From NCBI GenBank assembly GCA_050942555.1, contig JBMNNN010000059.1, positions 1 to 10,523 of the forward strand: DNA of 10,523 bases, read 5' to 3'. The position numbers were made by a program, and so were the translations under genes. Positions 1 to 6,960 of this stretch are shown here, in pieces (the first letter of the stretch is position 1; each line of letters begins with the position of its first letter). The notes beneath the pieces were generated by a model. The model was given only the letters and a program-made list of their open reading frames with translations. It was not told the origin of the DNA and searched no databases. The DNA comes from JAAYXU01 sp050942555. Lineage in GTDB: Bacteria; Bacillota; Clostridia; Christensenellales; UMGS416.

Positions 1-681
1 CCCTGCAACCCGACGGGCGCCGTGTATTCGCGGGAAAACCTTGCGGAAATTGCGCGCCTGGCCGCCGACAGAGATCTCGTCGTCATATCCGACGAAATCT
101 ATGAGAAGCTCTGCTATACGCCCGGGCCTGCGGTCAGCATCGCCGCGCTGGGCCCTGATATGATCGAGCGCACCATCGTCATCAATGGCGCGTCCAAGGC
201 GTTCGCGATGACCGGCTGGCGCATCGGATACGCGGCCGCGCCCCTCCCGGTCGCAAAGGCGATGGGCGGCCTGCAGAGCCATATCACGTCAAATCCCAAC
301 TCGATGGCCCAGTACGCCGCCGCGCGCGCGCTTCGTGGCCCGCAGGAGTCTGTCCTGGCGATGGCCGCGGAATTCAGGCGCAGGCGCGACTATATTGCCG
401 ACCGCATCGGAAGCATTCCCGGGCTTTCGTGCGTAAGGCCCGACGGCGCGTTCTATGTGATGATGAATATCGGGGGCGCGATCGGCCGCAGGTGGCAGGG
501 CAGGCTGATCGCAGGCTCGATGGACTTTTGCGAAGCGCTCCTCGAGGCGCAAAAGGTCGCCGTGGTGCCCGGATGCGCGTTCGGCTCCGACCGGCATGTC
601 CGCCTGTCCTACGCAGCCTCTATGAACGACATCGAGCGGGGGATGGACCGCATATCGGCTTTCATGAGTCATCTCGATTAG
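1..681 (+). CDS. Class I pyridoxal-phosphate aminotransferase, aspartate aminotransferase type (5' end outside window)
   Basis: The reading frame is open from base 1, so only the C-terminal 226 residues are visible. About 170 N-terminal residues should lie upstream, judged from the usual ~395-residue length. Visible landmarks, in order, are the NPTG motif (visible residues 3-6), SDEIYEKL with the pyridine-nitrogen Asp (31) and Tyr (34), the Schiff-base lysine in SKAFAMTGWRIGY (Lys 66), and the substrate-carboxylate arginine in RLSYA (Arg 201). The spacing and the wording around the lysine match the Bacillus/Thermus-type aspartate aminotransferases (AspB-like), cytosolic enzymes that exchange the amino group between aspartate and 2-oxoglutarate. 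Substrate choice within this family cannot be settled from the sequence, and other amino acids are possible. The stop lies 17 bases before the next gene, whose ribosome binding site begins right after this stop, so the two are probably cotranscribed. Confidence 0.9.
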   Translation, partial: PCNPTGAVYSRENLAEIARLAADRDLVVISDEIYEKLCYTPGPAVSIAALGPDMIERTIVINGASKAFAMTGWRIGYAAAPLPVAKAMGGLQSHITSNPNSMAQYAAARALRGPQESVLAMAAEFRRRRDYIADRIGSIPGLSCVRPDGAFYVMMNIGGAIGRRWQGRLIAGSMDFCEALLEAQKVAVVPGCAFGSDRHVRLSYAASMNDIERGMDRISAFMSHLD

Positions 682-698
682 GAAAGGAGCGTAGTTTC

Positions 699-2102
699 AT
701 GCGCGTACTCGAATATGACAAGAAAACGCATCTCCTGGAGCAGAGCGCATACCGGTATTCGCTGCAGGACGTGCCCGAGCCCAACCTGTACCGGCATCTT
801 TTTGAGTATACATCGGTGCCCAAGGTGCCCTTCAATCACCGGCTGGTCCCGATGAACATGCCCGAGTACATATGGATCACCGACACGACGTTCCGGGATG
901 GGCAGCAGTCCACGTCGCCCTTTACGGTCAGGCAGATCGTGGATCTTTATACGCTGCTCCACCGGCTGGGCGGACCGAACGGCATTATACGGCAGAGCGA
1001 GTTTTTCGTGTACACCGAGAAAGACAAGCAGGCAATCGAGGCCTGCATGGCGCTTGGGTACAAGTACCCTGAGGTAACCACGTGGATACGCGCAAATGAA
1101 AAGGATTTTGCGCTGGTCCGCAGCATGGACATACGGGAAACCGGCATACTAGTGAGCTGCTCCGACTATCATATCTTCAATAAGATGGGCCTCACGCGCA
1201 GAAAGGCGATGGATCAGTACCTGGGCATCATCAAGACGGCTTTGAGTTACGGCATCGTTCCCCGCTGCCATTTCGAGGACATTACCCGCGCCGACTTCTA
1301 CGGATTTGTGGTGCCCTTTGCCAACGAGATCATGAAACTCTCGGCGGAGTCGGGCATACCCATCAAGATCCGCGCCTGCGATACACTGGGATACGGCGTG
1401 TCGTATCCGGGCGTGGCGCTCCCGCGCAGCGTGCCGGGCATCATATACGGGCTGAGGCACTATTCGGGCGTGCCCAGCGAGCAGCTGGAGTGGCACGGTC
1501 ACAATGATTTCTATAAGGTGGTGACAAACGCCGCCACCGCGTGGCTGTATGGCTGCAGCGCGGTCAACTGCGCGCTGCTGGGCATAGGCGAACGGACCGG
1601 GAACTGCCCGCTGGAGGCGATGGTCATCGAGTACGCGTCGCTGCGAGGAACGACCGACGGGCTGGATCTTCCTGTCATCACCGAGGTGGCGCGATACTTC
1701 GAGGAAGAGATCGGGTACGAAATACCGCCCAGAACCCCGTTCGTAGGCCGCGCATTTAATGCAACACGGGCCGGGATCCACGCCGACGGCCTTCTAAAGG
1801 ACGAAGAAATTTACAATATTTTCGATACGAAAAAGCTGCTGAACCGTCCGGCAATCGTAATGGTGGGTCCACACTCGGGGCTGGCGGGCATCGCGCACTG
1901 GATTACTTCCTACTTCAACCTAGCCGGGCATATCGAAGTGAGCAAGCACGACCCGGTCGTCAAGCGTGTCAAGGAGATGGTGGACACCGAGTACGCGGCC
2001 GGCCGCAACACGCTGATGGGCGACGAGGAGATGGAAACGATGGTCCGCATGGCCGATCCCGATTTTTATCAGACCGCCACGCATGTCCATCAAAGAAAAT
2101 AG
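699..2102 (+). CDS. DRE-TIM acyl-transferase family enzyme; probable Re-citrate synthase (homocitrate/isopropylmalate synthase-like)
   Basis: This is a 467-residue member of the HMGL-like TIM-barrel family, which condenses acetyl-CoA with a 2-oxo acid. The start is ATG 699, 9 bases after AGGAG (685-689); the frame is open further upstream but overlaps the previous gene. DTTFRDGQQ (62-70) supplies the catalytic Arg 66 and metal-ligand Asp 67. RQSEFFVY (98-105) supplies the expected barrel glutamate, and HGHND (266-270) the HxH metal ligands. AGIHADG (358-364) lies in the C-terminal subdomain found in homocitrate and isopropylmalate synthases. There is no LeuA-type allosteric domain. The ~60-residue N-terminal extension, RDGQQ in place of the usual RDGEQ, and the whole 80-130 region agree with my memory of the Clostridium kluyveri/Dehalococcoides Re-citrate synthase group, often annotated as isopropylmalate synthase. 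The upstream aminotransferase could supply oxaloacetate. The fold is certain; the citrate assignment is an inference. Confidence 0.85.
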   Translation: MRVLEYDKKTHLLEQSAYRYSLQDVPEPNLYRHLFEYTSVPKVPFNHRLVPMNMPEYIWITDTTFRDGQQSTSPFTVRQIVDLYTLLHRLGGPNGIIRQSEFFVYTEKDKQAIEACMALGYKYPEVTTWIRANEKDFALVRSMDIRETGILVSCSDYHIFNKMGLTRRKAMDQYLGIIKTALSYGIVPRCHFEDITRADFYGFVVPFANEIMKLSAESGIPIKIRACDTLGYGVSYPGVALPRSVPGIIYGLRHYSGVPSEQLEWHGHNDFYKVVTNAATAWLYGCSAVNCALLGIGERTGNCPLEAMVIEYASLRGTTDGLDLPVITEVARYFEEEIGYEIPPRTPFVGRAFNATRAGIHADGLLKDEEIYNIFDTKKLLNRPAIVMVGPHSGLAGIAHWITSYFNLAGHIEVSKHDPVVKRVKEMVDTEYAAGRNTLMGDEEMETMVRMADPDFYQTATHVHQRK

Positions 2103-2150
2103 GCCGGGCGTTACAGGCGCCGGTCGAATCCGCCACAGGATTTGCCCGGC
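2103..2150 (+). terminator. Possible weak terminator hairpin after the citrate-synthase-like gene
   Basis: GCCGGGC (2103-2109), directly after the stop codon, can pair perfectly with GCCCGGC (2144-2150). The 34-base loop itself contains GGCG/CGCC complementarity. No T-run follows, so this is not a standard intrinsic terminator. It may slow polymerase or protect the 3' end, or be a chance pairing in GC-rich DNA. Confidence 0.3.
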
Positions 2151-2202
2151 GCTTGTGCAATCGGTCAAAAAGTGCATTGCCGTTTATTTATACAAAATTC
2201 AC

Positions 2203-2231
2203 TTTTAATAACCGAAAGAATGTTATATAAT
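2203..2231 (+). promoter_or_regulatory. Candidate vegetative promoter for the P-loop gene and thrC
   Basis: The ~65 bases before the P-loop gene are markedly AT-rich against GC-rich neighbours. TATAAT lies at 2226-2231, a perfect -10 hexamer, 29 bases before the chosen start. At 17-bp spacing the -35 is only TTTTAA (2203-2208), a poor match. TTCACT (2198-2203) is better but would need a 22-bp spacer with this -10, or 17 bp with a weaker -10, TGTTAT (2221-2226). A promoter here is likely, but its exact -35 is uncertain. Confidence 0.45.
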
Positions 2232-2260
2232 GAGAATAAATGATGGGAGGAGTGATGTTT

Positions 2261-2674
2261 ATGATTCAGGTCATCTACGGCAAGCGCGGATCAGGCAAGA
2301 CCAAACGGATGATCGATATGGCCAACAGCCTGATAAGCACTGCCAAAGGCTCCATCGTATTCATAGACGACGACAACCGATGCATGCTAAGCCTCCATCA
2401 CGATATCCGCTACATCAATGCCGGCGAGTATGAGGTAAACTCCTCCCCAATGCTCTACGGATTCCTGTGCGGGATCCTGGCGGAGGATTTTGATATAGAG
2501 CATATTTTTCTGGATGGACTGCCGCTCCTTTGCGGCGCGGACAGCGTAGCCGACATGGAGGATTTCTTTCAGAAGGTGAAAGATTTCGCGAACCGGCACG
2601 ACCTGACCGTCACGATGGGCATCAGCGGCCCTGCCGACGACGTGCCCACCTTCCTGAACGGACACATGATCTGA
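2261..2674 (+). CDS. Small P-loop NTPase-like protein of unknown function (137 residues)
   Basis: ATG 2261 is chosen because AGGAG (2248-2252) lies 8 bases upstream. The in-frame ATGs at 2240, 2243 and 2255 sit on or too close to that site. The protein opens with a beta strand and a textbook Walker A, GKRGSGKT (7-14). Two later strands end in acidic residues: SIVFIDDD (31-38) and HIFLDG (81-86); the latter is the better Walker B candidate (Asp 85). No signal peptide, membrane segment or second domain is visible. At 137 residues it holds little more than a minimal P-loop core and seems to lack room for a recognisable sensor or lid. I recall similar ~135-residue proteins in many Clostridia, annotated only as ATP-binding or, doubtfully, PilT-like, but cannot verify this. 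It is followed after 14 bases by thrC and is probably cotranscribed with it. Its role is unknown. Confidence 0.85.
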   Translation: MIQVIYGKRGSGKTKRMIDMANSLISTAKGSIVFIDDDNRCMLSLHHDIRYINAGEYEVNSSPMLYGFLCGILAEDFDIEHIFLDGLPLLCGADSVADMEDFFQKVKDFANRHDLTVTMGISGPADDVPTFLNGHMI

Positions 2675-2688
2675 CAGCTGGAGGAGCT

Positions 2689-4179
2689 ATGCGTTTTATC
2701 AGCACCCGGGGCGAGTCAGCCGTTCACGGCTCTGCGGCTGCCATTATGACGGGACTGGCGCCCGATGGCGGCCTTTTTGTACCGGAGGAGTTTCCCCGGA
2801 TCAGCCGTGAGGATCTCGCCGCCCTGACCCGAATGACTTATGAAGAGCGCGCGGCTTTCCTGCTGGGGCTGCTCTTCGACGATTTTAGCAGGGACGAAAT
2901 CCAATCCTGCGTCCGCGCGGCCTACGGCCCCAATTTCGACGACCGCGCGATCGCGCCGGTACGGGCCGTAACCGACCGGCTTTTCATGCTGGAGCTGTGG
3001 CATGGGCCGACCGGCGCGTTCAAGGATATGGCGCTGCAACTGCTGCCAAGACTGATGGCGGCAGCCCGCAGCGCGGCCGGGCGCAGCGATACGTCGCTCA
3101 TACTGGTCGCGACCTCGGGCGACACGGGCAAGGCGGCGCTGGAAGGATTCCGGGACGTCCCCGGCACCCGGATCGTCGTGTACTACCCGCAAACCGGCGT
3201 AAGCCCGATGCAGCAGCTCCAGATGACCACCCAGCAGGGGAGCAACGTGCACGTGGTGGCGGTATACGGCAATTTCGACGATGCGCAGACCGGCGTCAAG
3301 GCGCTTTTCTCCGACCGGGAGCGTGCGCTGGAGCTGGCCGACATGGGATACAGCCTGTCTTCGGCCAACTCGATCAATTACGGACGGCTTGCGCCCCAGA
3401 TCGTCTATTATTTCTCGGCCTGGTGCGACCTTGCAGGACAGGGCGTCATCGCGGCGGACGAGCCGGTGGACTTCGTGGTGCCCACCGGTAATTTTGGCAA
3501 CATACTAGCCGGTTGGTACGCCAAGCGCATGGGGCTGCCCGTGGGCAAGCTGGTATGCGCCTCGAACCGCAACCATATACTCAGCGACTTCCTGGGCGGG
3601 GGCCGCTACGATACCCGGCGGCAGTTCTACCAGACGATGTCGCCGTCGATGGACATACTCGTATCCAGCAATCTCGAACGGCTGCTTTTCGAGGCGTCGG
3701 GCCGCAACGCCGCGCAGGTGGCCGCGTGGATGCAGGTGCTGTCCCGCGATGGCAGCTATACGATACCCGCCGGGACGCTGGACCATATACGCGAGGACTT
3801 CGAGGGAGGATGGGCCGACGAGCGGCAGACCCGGGCGGCTATCGCCGAGGCCTGGCGCAAGCACCGGATCCTGATCGATCCGCATACGGCGGTCGCGATG
3901 CATGTGCAGGCCAGGCGGCGCAGGAGCAGCCGCGCGGCTGTCGTGGTATCGACGGCCAACGCCTATAAATTCTGCGGCGACGTATACGCGGTGCTGACCG
4001 GGCGCACGGCGCCCGCGGATTCCTTCGCCCAGTGCGACGCGCTGTGGGAAGCGACCGGCATAGAGCCGCCGCGCGCGCTGCGCGCGCTGCGCGAGCTGCC
4101 GGTCATACACCGCCAGAGCGTCTACCCGCAGCACATGGGAGAGGCGCTGCTGCGGATGCTCGAACTGGCAGCGCAGTAG
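2689..4179 (+). CDS. thrC: Threonine synthase
   Basis: This 496-residue cytosolic PLP enzyme converts O-phosphohomoserine to threonine, the last step of threonine synthesis. Start ATG 2689 has a GGAGGAG site (about 2680-2686) just upstream; the frame stays open further 5' only as overlap with the P-loop gene. The N-terminus carries the family signature, with STRG near residue 5 and GLAPDGGLFVPEEFP at 22-36. The PLP lysine is Lys 112 in GPTGAFKDMALQ. The cofactor-phosphate region ATSGDTGKAALEG is at 141-153, SSANSINYGRL at 224-234, and PTGNFGN at 265-271. Length and motifs fit the long bacterial threonine synthases. The gene follows the small P-loop gene by 14 bases and ends at a hairpin facing the convergent exporter operon. 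No homoserine dehydrogenase or homoserine kinase gene is in the window. Confidence 0.96.
   Translation: MRFISTRGESAVHGSAAAIMTGLAPDGGLFVPEEFPRISREDLAALTRMTYEERAAFLLGLLFDDFSRDEIQSCVRAAYGPNFDDRAIAPVRAVTDRLFMLELWHGPTGAFKDMALQLLPRLMAAARSAAGRSDTSLILVATSGDTGKAALEGFRDVPGTRIVVYYPQTGVSPMQQLQMTTQQGSNVHVVAVYGNFDDAQTGVKALFSDRERALELADMGYSLSSANSINYGRLAPQIVYYFSAWCDLAGQGVIAADEPVDFVVPTGNFGNILAGWYAKRMGLPVGKLVCASNRNHILSDFLGGGRYDTRRQFYQTMSPSMDILVSSNLERLLFEASGRNAAQVAAWMQVLSRDGSYTIPAGTLDHIREDFEGGWADERQTRAAIAEAWRKHRILIDPHTAVAMHVQARRRRSSRAAVVVSTANAYKFCGDVYAVLTGRTAPADSFAQCDALWEATGIEPPRALRALRELPVIHRQSVYPQHMGEALLRMLELAAQ
4072..4098 (+). repeat. Three-copy 9-bp tandem repeat inside thrC
   Basis: The units at 4072-4080 and 4081-4089 are identical (CGCGCGCTG); the third, at 4090-4098, differs by one base. 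It is in frame and encodes Arg-Ala-Leu, Arg-Ala-Leu, Arg-Glu-Leu near the C-terminus of threonine synthase. Slippage here would add or remove three residues without breaking the frame. Confidence 0.8.
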
Positions 4180-4195
4180 GCCCGGTTCGCCGGGC
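4180..4195. terminator. Perfect TTCG-loop hairpin between convergent genes (possible bidirectional terminator)
   Basis: GCCCGG (4180-4185), loop TTCG (4186-4189) and CCGGGC (4190-4195) form a perfect 6-bp stem. It starts at the base after the thrC stop and reaches the last base of the exporter gene's stop codon on the other strand. It therefore fills the whole 15-base gap between two convergent genes. The loop-closing pair is G-C, not the C-G of the extra-stable cUUCGg tetraloop. No T-run follows on either strand, so termination may need another factor. Confidence 0.55.
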
Positions 4196-4995
4196 TATAT
4201 CCGCGTCTGGATGAGATTGCCCGATTCGTAGCGCCTGAGGCCCCGGCCAAAGAACCAGAACGAGAAAGCGCAGTAGAGCGCCGTCACGACGAGTAGTATG
4301 AGCAGCAGCCGTGGCTCGAAGCTCCGAACCAGCGTAAGCGGCACATGCACGATGAACGCGGCCGGAAGCAGCGTGTGTATGATGAGCCGCACCGCGCCGT
4401 GGAATATGCTCTCGGGATAGATGGAAAAGTTGATCGTAAACTCGAGCGCCATCTGCTGGAGCATCGATGCGTTGCCCATGAAGAACGCAAGAGCGCCCGC
4501 CGTGACCTGGATCGCGGTGGTGAGCAGCGCGCCGGTGATGACGCACAGCCCGAATAGCAGCCACAGGCTCCATGACTGGGGCTGAGTGAGGGCCAGCAGC
4601 ACGATCCCGTAGGCAAGATCGCCCCAGGCTGAAACGCTGGTACGGGATGCGATGACGTTCACAAGCACCGGCCGGGGCTGCAGCAGGTATGTGTCTAGCT
4701 CGCCCGAATAGATGATCCTGGCAAGAGCGGGCGCGTTGCCAAAGACCACCATCGCCAGCCCGAAGCTCGACGACGCCAGCGCCCATATGAACATGACATC
4801 GGTAAAGCCGTAGCCGCCGATGGTCCCGCCCACCTTGTCAAACGCGATCCACCAGAAGAATATGAACGTGGCGTTATTGATCGCCATGCCGAACGTCTGC
4901 AGCAGGAAGCTGGCCCTGTACTCGATCGCCGCGGACAGATTCAGCAGGAAATACCGGCCGATGAGCCGCAGGCAGCGGCTAACCTCCCTGTACAT
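4195..4995 (-). CDS. ABC-2 type exporter permease, second permease (DUF990/COG3694-like)
   Basis: This 266-residue membrane protein has about six predicted membrane segments, roughly residues 30-52, 64-85, 122-137, 143-172, 203-222 and 229-250. The cytoplasmic-looking motif GELDTYLLQPRPVL (98-111) is typical of the permeases partnered with COG4586-type ATPases. It is the last gene of the operon. Its ATG (4995-4993, minus strand) overlaps the end of the preceding permease by 17 bases, so translation is probably coupled. The ribosome binding site is not ideal: an AAGG lies very close, and a G-rich AAGGGGG lies about 13 bases upstream. With its partner permease it should form the membrane channel of an exporter in the cytoplasmic membrane. 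The substrate is unknown. Confidence 0.88.
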   Translation of the reverse strand: MYREVSRCLRLIGRYFLLNLSAAIEYRASFLLQTFGMAINNATFIFFWWIAFDKVGGTIGGYGFTDVMFIWALASSSFGLAMVVFGNAPALARIIYSGELDTYLLQPRPVLVNVIASRTSVSAWGDLAYGIVLLALTQPQSWSLWLLFGLCVITGALLTTAIQVTAGALAFFMGNASMLQQMALEFTINFSIYPESIFHGAVRLIIHTLLPAAFIVHVPLTLVRSFEPRLLLILLVVTALYCAFSFWFFGRGLRRYESGNLIQTRI

Positions 4996-5776
4996 TGACC
5001 TTGCGCACCCCCTTTCGATACAGCAGCAGCGAGAGCGCGATTATCACGGTGGCCCAGGCCAGCTGCAGCGGCAGCGCGGACGCGACATGCCCCCACGAGA
5101 AATCCACAGCCATGCGGGCAGGCGCCCATGTGATATAGGAAAAGGGCAGGTAGCGAACGACCGTCTGCAGCCATCCGGGGAAGAACTCGACCGGTATGAA
5201 CGTGCCCAGCATCAGCACGAGCTTGCTGTATATGAACATGAACGCCCGGTTCTCCTCGAGGAAAAAGGCCGACAGTCCCAGACACAGATAGGAGAAGAAC
5301 TGAATGACCGTCCCCAGCCCGATCGACACGAGCACGAAGGGGAGCATCCAGAGCCTGAAATTGGGGAGCGGCCCGACGAACAGATGCCCGAGAGCCAGCG
5401 CCGACGCGGCATAGAAGAGAAAGCTGAACACGATGCCGCCCAGGGCGCTGAAAAACCGGTAGAACACATAGTGATAGGGCCGGTTCAGCTCGTAGGCGAC
5501 AGCGCCCGACTTGATCGACTCGCTGATCTCCGCGAATACGCCGCTGCGGCAGCCGAATACGACAAGCTCTGTCACGCATACGTACCAGATCATCTGGGAC
5601 AGGCTGTAACCCGGCACCCCGTCCGCACGGTAAATGGTACTCCACAGGCTGAAGAACACGAATATGAACAGCGCGTAGAAAAGCAGGCCGCCCAGCACGT
5701 TGCCCCGGTACATGAGCCCGCTGCGCAGGCTGACGCCCAGTATCGCCCCATACTTGCGCGCTTTGGCAGCGGTCAT
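4979..5776 (-). CDS. ABC-2 type exporter permease, first permease (COG4587-like)
   Basis: This 265-residue integral membrane protein has predicted membrane segments near residues 27-45, 60-76, 105-131, 142-172, 180-200 and 232-253. SIKSGAVAYELNRPYHY (87-103) is the counterpart of the GELDTYLLQPRP motif in the sister permease. Both motifs fall between the second and third membrane segments, where ABC-2 proteins contact the ATPase. The start ATG (5776-5774) overlaps the ATPase stop in an ATGA arrangement, which implies translational coupling and fixed stoichiometry. Two different permeases, not one homodimer, indicate a heterodimeric channel. No substrate can be read from the sequence. Confidence 0.88.
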   Translation of the reverse strand: MTAAKARKYGAILGVSLRSGLMYRGNVLGGLLFYALFIFVFFSLWSTIYRADGVPGYSLSQMIWYVCVTELVVFGCRSGVFAEISESIKSGAVAYELNRPYHYVFYRFFSALGGIVFSFLFYAASALALGHLFVGPLPNFRLWMLPFVLVSIGLGTVIQFFSYLCLGLSAFFLEENRAFMFIYSKLVLMLGTFIPVEFFPGWLQTVVRYLPFSYITWAPARMAVDFSWGHVASALPLQLAWATVIIALSLLLYRKGVRKVNVQGG

Positions 5777-6765
5777 GACCCTGCCTCATTCCGGCTGGCG
5801 AATATGTCGGCGATGATGTCCTCCATCGGCGGATCCGAGACGGTGATGTCGGCGACGTTGCCGCCCCCCGTGAGCGCGCTGATGACAGCGCCGATGGGCT
5901 GCACCCGGGTATCTACCGACAGCCTAACCGCTATGCCGGTTTGCTTGATGGCCGTGACGCCGGGAAAGGCAGGCAGGGACTGCGGCTCAAAGAAGCGCAC
6001 CGATACGAGCTTGCGGTTCAGGTAGTCGTATTTGAGCTTCTTGACGGGCAGATCCAGCACCAGCCGCCCATGGTCGATGACGATCGCCCGGCGGCAGACC
6101 TTCTCGACGTCGCCCGCATCATGGCTGGTCAGGAAGACCGTGACGCCGTCTTCGCGGCTCAGCTCCCCGATGAGCTCGCGAATGCGGTGCTTGACCACGA
6201 CGTCCAGCCCGATCGTCGGCTCGTCCAGAAAGAGGATCCGCGGCCTGTGAAGGAGCGAGGCTGCGATCTCGCAGCGCACACGCTCGCCCAGCGACAGCTT
6301 GCGCACCGGCGTCCTGAGCAGGCTGCCGATCTCGAAGCGCTCCACCAGGTCGTCAAGTCGCCGGCGGTAGACCGCCCTGTCCACCTCGTATATGCTGGCG
6401 AGCATCCGGAAGCTGTCCAGCGGCGGCAGGTGGAACCACAGCTGGGACTTCTGACCGAACACCGTGCCGATATGATAGGACAGCGCCTGCCGCTGCGACA
6501 CCGGGTCGTATCCCAGCACACGGATGCTGCCCGAGGTCGGGTGCAGTATGCCCGTCATCATCTTGATCGTCGTGGATTTTCCCGCGCCGTTTGGCCCGAT
6601 GAACGCGACGATCTCACCCTCCGGGACGGTAAGGGATATGTCGCGGACCGCGACCGTCTCCCGGTACTCGGGGCGCACGAGGGAGCGCAGGCTTGCGCCG
6701 AAGCCCTCGCCCTTTACCTTCGTGCGGAACTGCTTGCGAAGGTACTGCGCTTCGATGGCGGTCAT
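5773..6765 (-). CDS. ABC exporter ATP-binding subunit (COG4586/NatA-like)
   Basis: This 330-residue cytoplasmic ATPase carries Walker A GPNGAGKS (57-64), a Q-loop glutamine in VFGQKSQLW (Gln 105), the signature LSLGE (157-161) in place of LSGGQ, Walker B ILFLDE (177-182), the D-loop GLD (186-188) and the switch His 215 in TSHD. LSLGE and the ~90-residue C-terminal extension after residue 240 are normal for the COG4586 group. The start is ATG on the minus strand at 6765-6763, 5-6 bases after GAGGAGGG. An upstream in-frame ATG at 6780 would place that ribosome site inside the gene, and longer versions run through the promoter. First gene of a three-gene operon, it powers the two permeases downstream. 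Export of a small hydrophobic or cationic compound is plausible but unproven. Confidence 0.94.
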   Translation of the reverse strand: MTAIEAQYLRKQFRTKVKGEGFGASLRSLVRPEYRETVAVRDISLTVPEGEIVAFIGPNGAGKSTTIKMMTGILHPTSGSIRVLGYDPVSQRQALSYHIGTVFGQKSQLWFHLPPLDSFRMLASIYEVDRAVYRRRLDDLVERFEIGSLLRTPVRKLSLGERVRCEIAASLLHRPRILFLDEPTIGLDVVVKHRIRELIGELSREDGVTVFLTSHDAGDVEKVCRRAIVIDHGRLVLDLPVKKLKYDYLNRKLVSVRFFEPQSLPAFPGVTAIKQTGIAVRLSVDTRVQPIGAVISALTGGGNVADITVSDPPMEDIIADIFASRNEAGS

Positions 6766-6817
6766 CCGAACCCTCCTCATCCGGGCTTTGTTTGGGTTGT
6801 GGATCCTGAATTTTGTT

Positions 6818-6846
6818 ATTATAGCAAGCACGCTAATATATGTCAA
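6818..6846 (-). promoter_or_regulatory. Full-consensus sigma-A promoter of the ABC exporter operon
   Basis: Read on the minus strand, TTGACA (6846-6841) is followed by exactly 17 bases and then TATAAT (6823-6818). TGC directly precedes the -10, giving an extended TGn element. All twelve core positions match consensus. The predicted transcript starts near 6811, leaving a ~45-base leader before the ATPase start. Natural promoters rarely match this fully, which suggests strong expression or tight control by a repressor. No clear operator palindrome was recognised around it. Confidence 0.88.
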
Positions 6847-6960
6847 ATATTTCGTAATGATTGCAGTGGACAGCATTTATAACCCGCCGTCGTGCGCGCA
6901 TGCAGGATTTCCGGCGTCGTGCATGGAAAACATAAGCCATAAACAGGGGAGGGATCCGTC
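6847..6960. repeat. Upstream region of the flavodoxin gene with an 8-bp direct repeat
   Basis: This is the rest of the spacer between the divergent exporter and flavodoxin genes. TATAAC at 6878-6883 is a possible plus-strand -10, but no acceptable -35 sits 16-18 bases upstream. CGTCGTGC occurs at 6888-6895 and again at 6915-6922, 27 bases apart and each followed by a CATG-containing stretch. This could be a pair of protein-binding sites or chance in GC-rich DNA. A strong ribosome site, GGGGAGGG, ends about 8 bases before ATG 6961. Confidence 0.35.

Noticed and set aside
429..698. Upstream extension of the citrate-synthase-like gene to base 429
   Set aside because: The extension lies in another frame of the aminotransferase gene and reads as Arg-rich shadow sequence. 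The ribosome site points to ATG 699.
2157..2180. GCAAT/ATTGC inverted repeat upstream of the P-loop gene
   Set aside because: Five base pairs with a 14-base loop in AT-rich DNA is within chance expectation, and no protein-binding motif was recognised.
4820..6025. 401-codon plus-strand open frame opposite the exporter permeases
   Set aside because: The product is low-complexity in Gln, Arg, Glu and His with no recognisable domain, and it mirrors membrane-protein codons on the true strand.
6766..6876. N-terminal extension of the ABC ATPase to a start at 6876
   Set aside because: It would begin upstream of, and be translated through, the consensus promoter. The ribosome site immediately precedes ATG 6765, and family alignment from memory begins there.
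5941..6882. 313-codon plus-strand open frame opposite the ABC ATPase
   Set aside because: It is antisense to a gene with all ABC ATPase motifs. Long open antisense frames are expected in GC-rich DNA.
6855..6883. Sigma-A promoter for the flavodoxin gene using TATAAC at 6878-6883
   Set aside because: No hexamer at 16-19 bp upstream shares more than about two or three bases with TTGACA. Kept only as a note in the intergenic entry.
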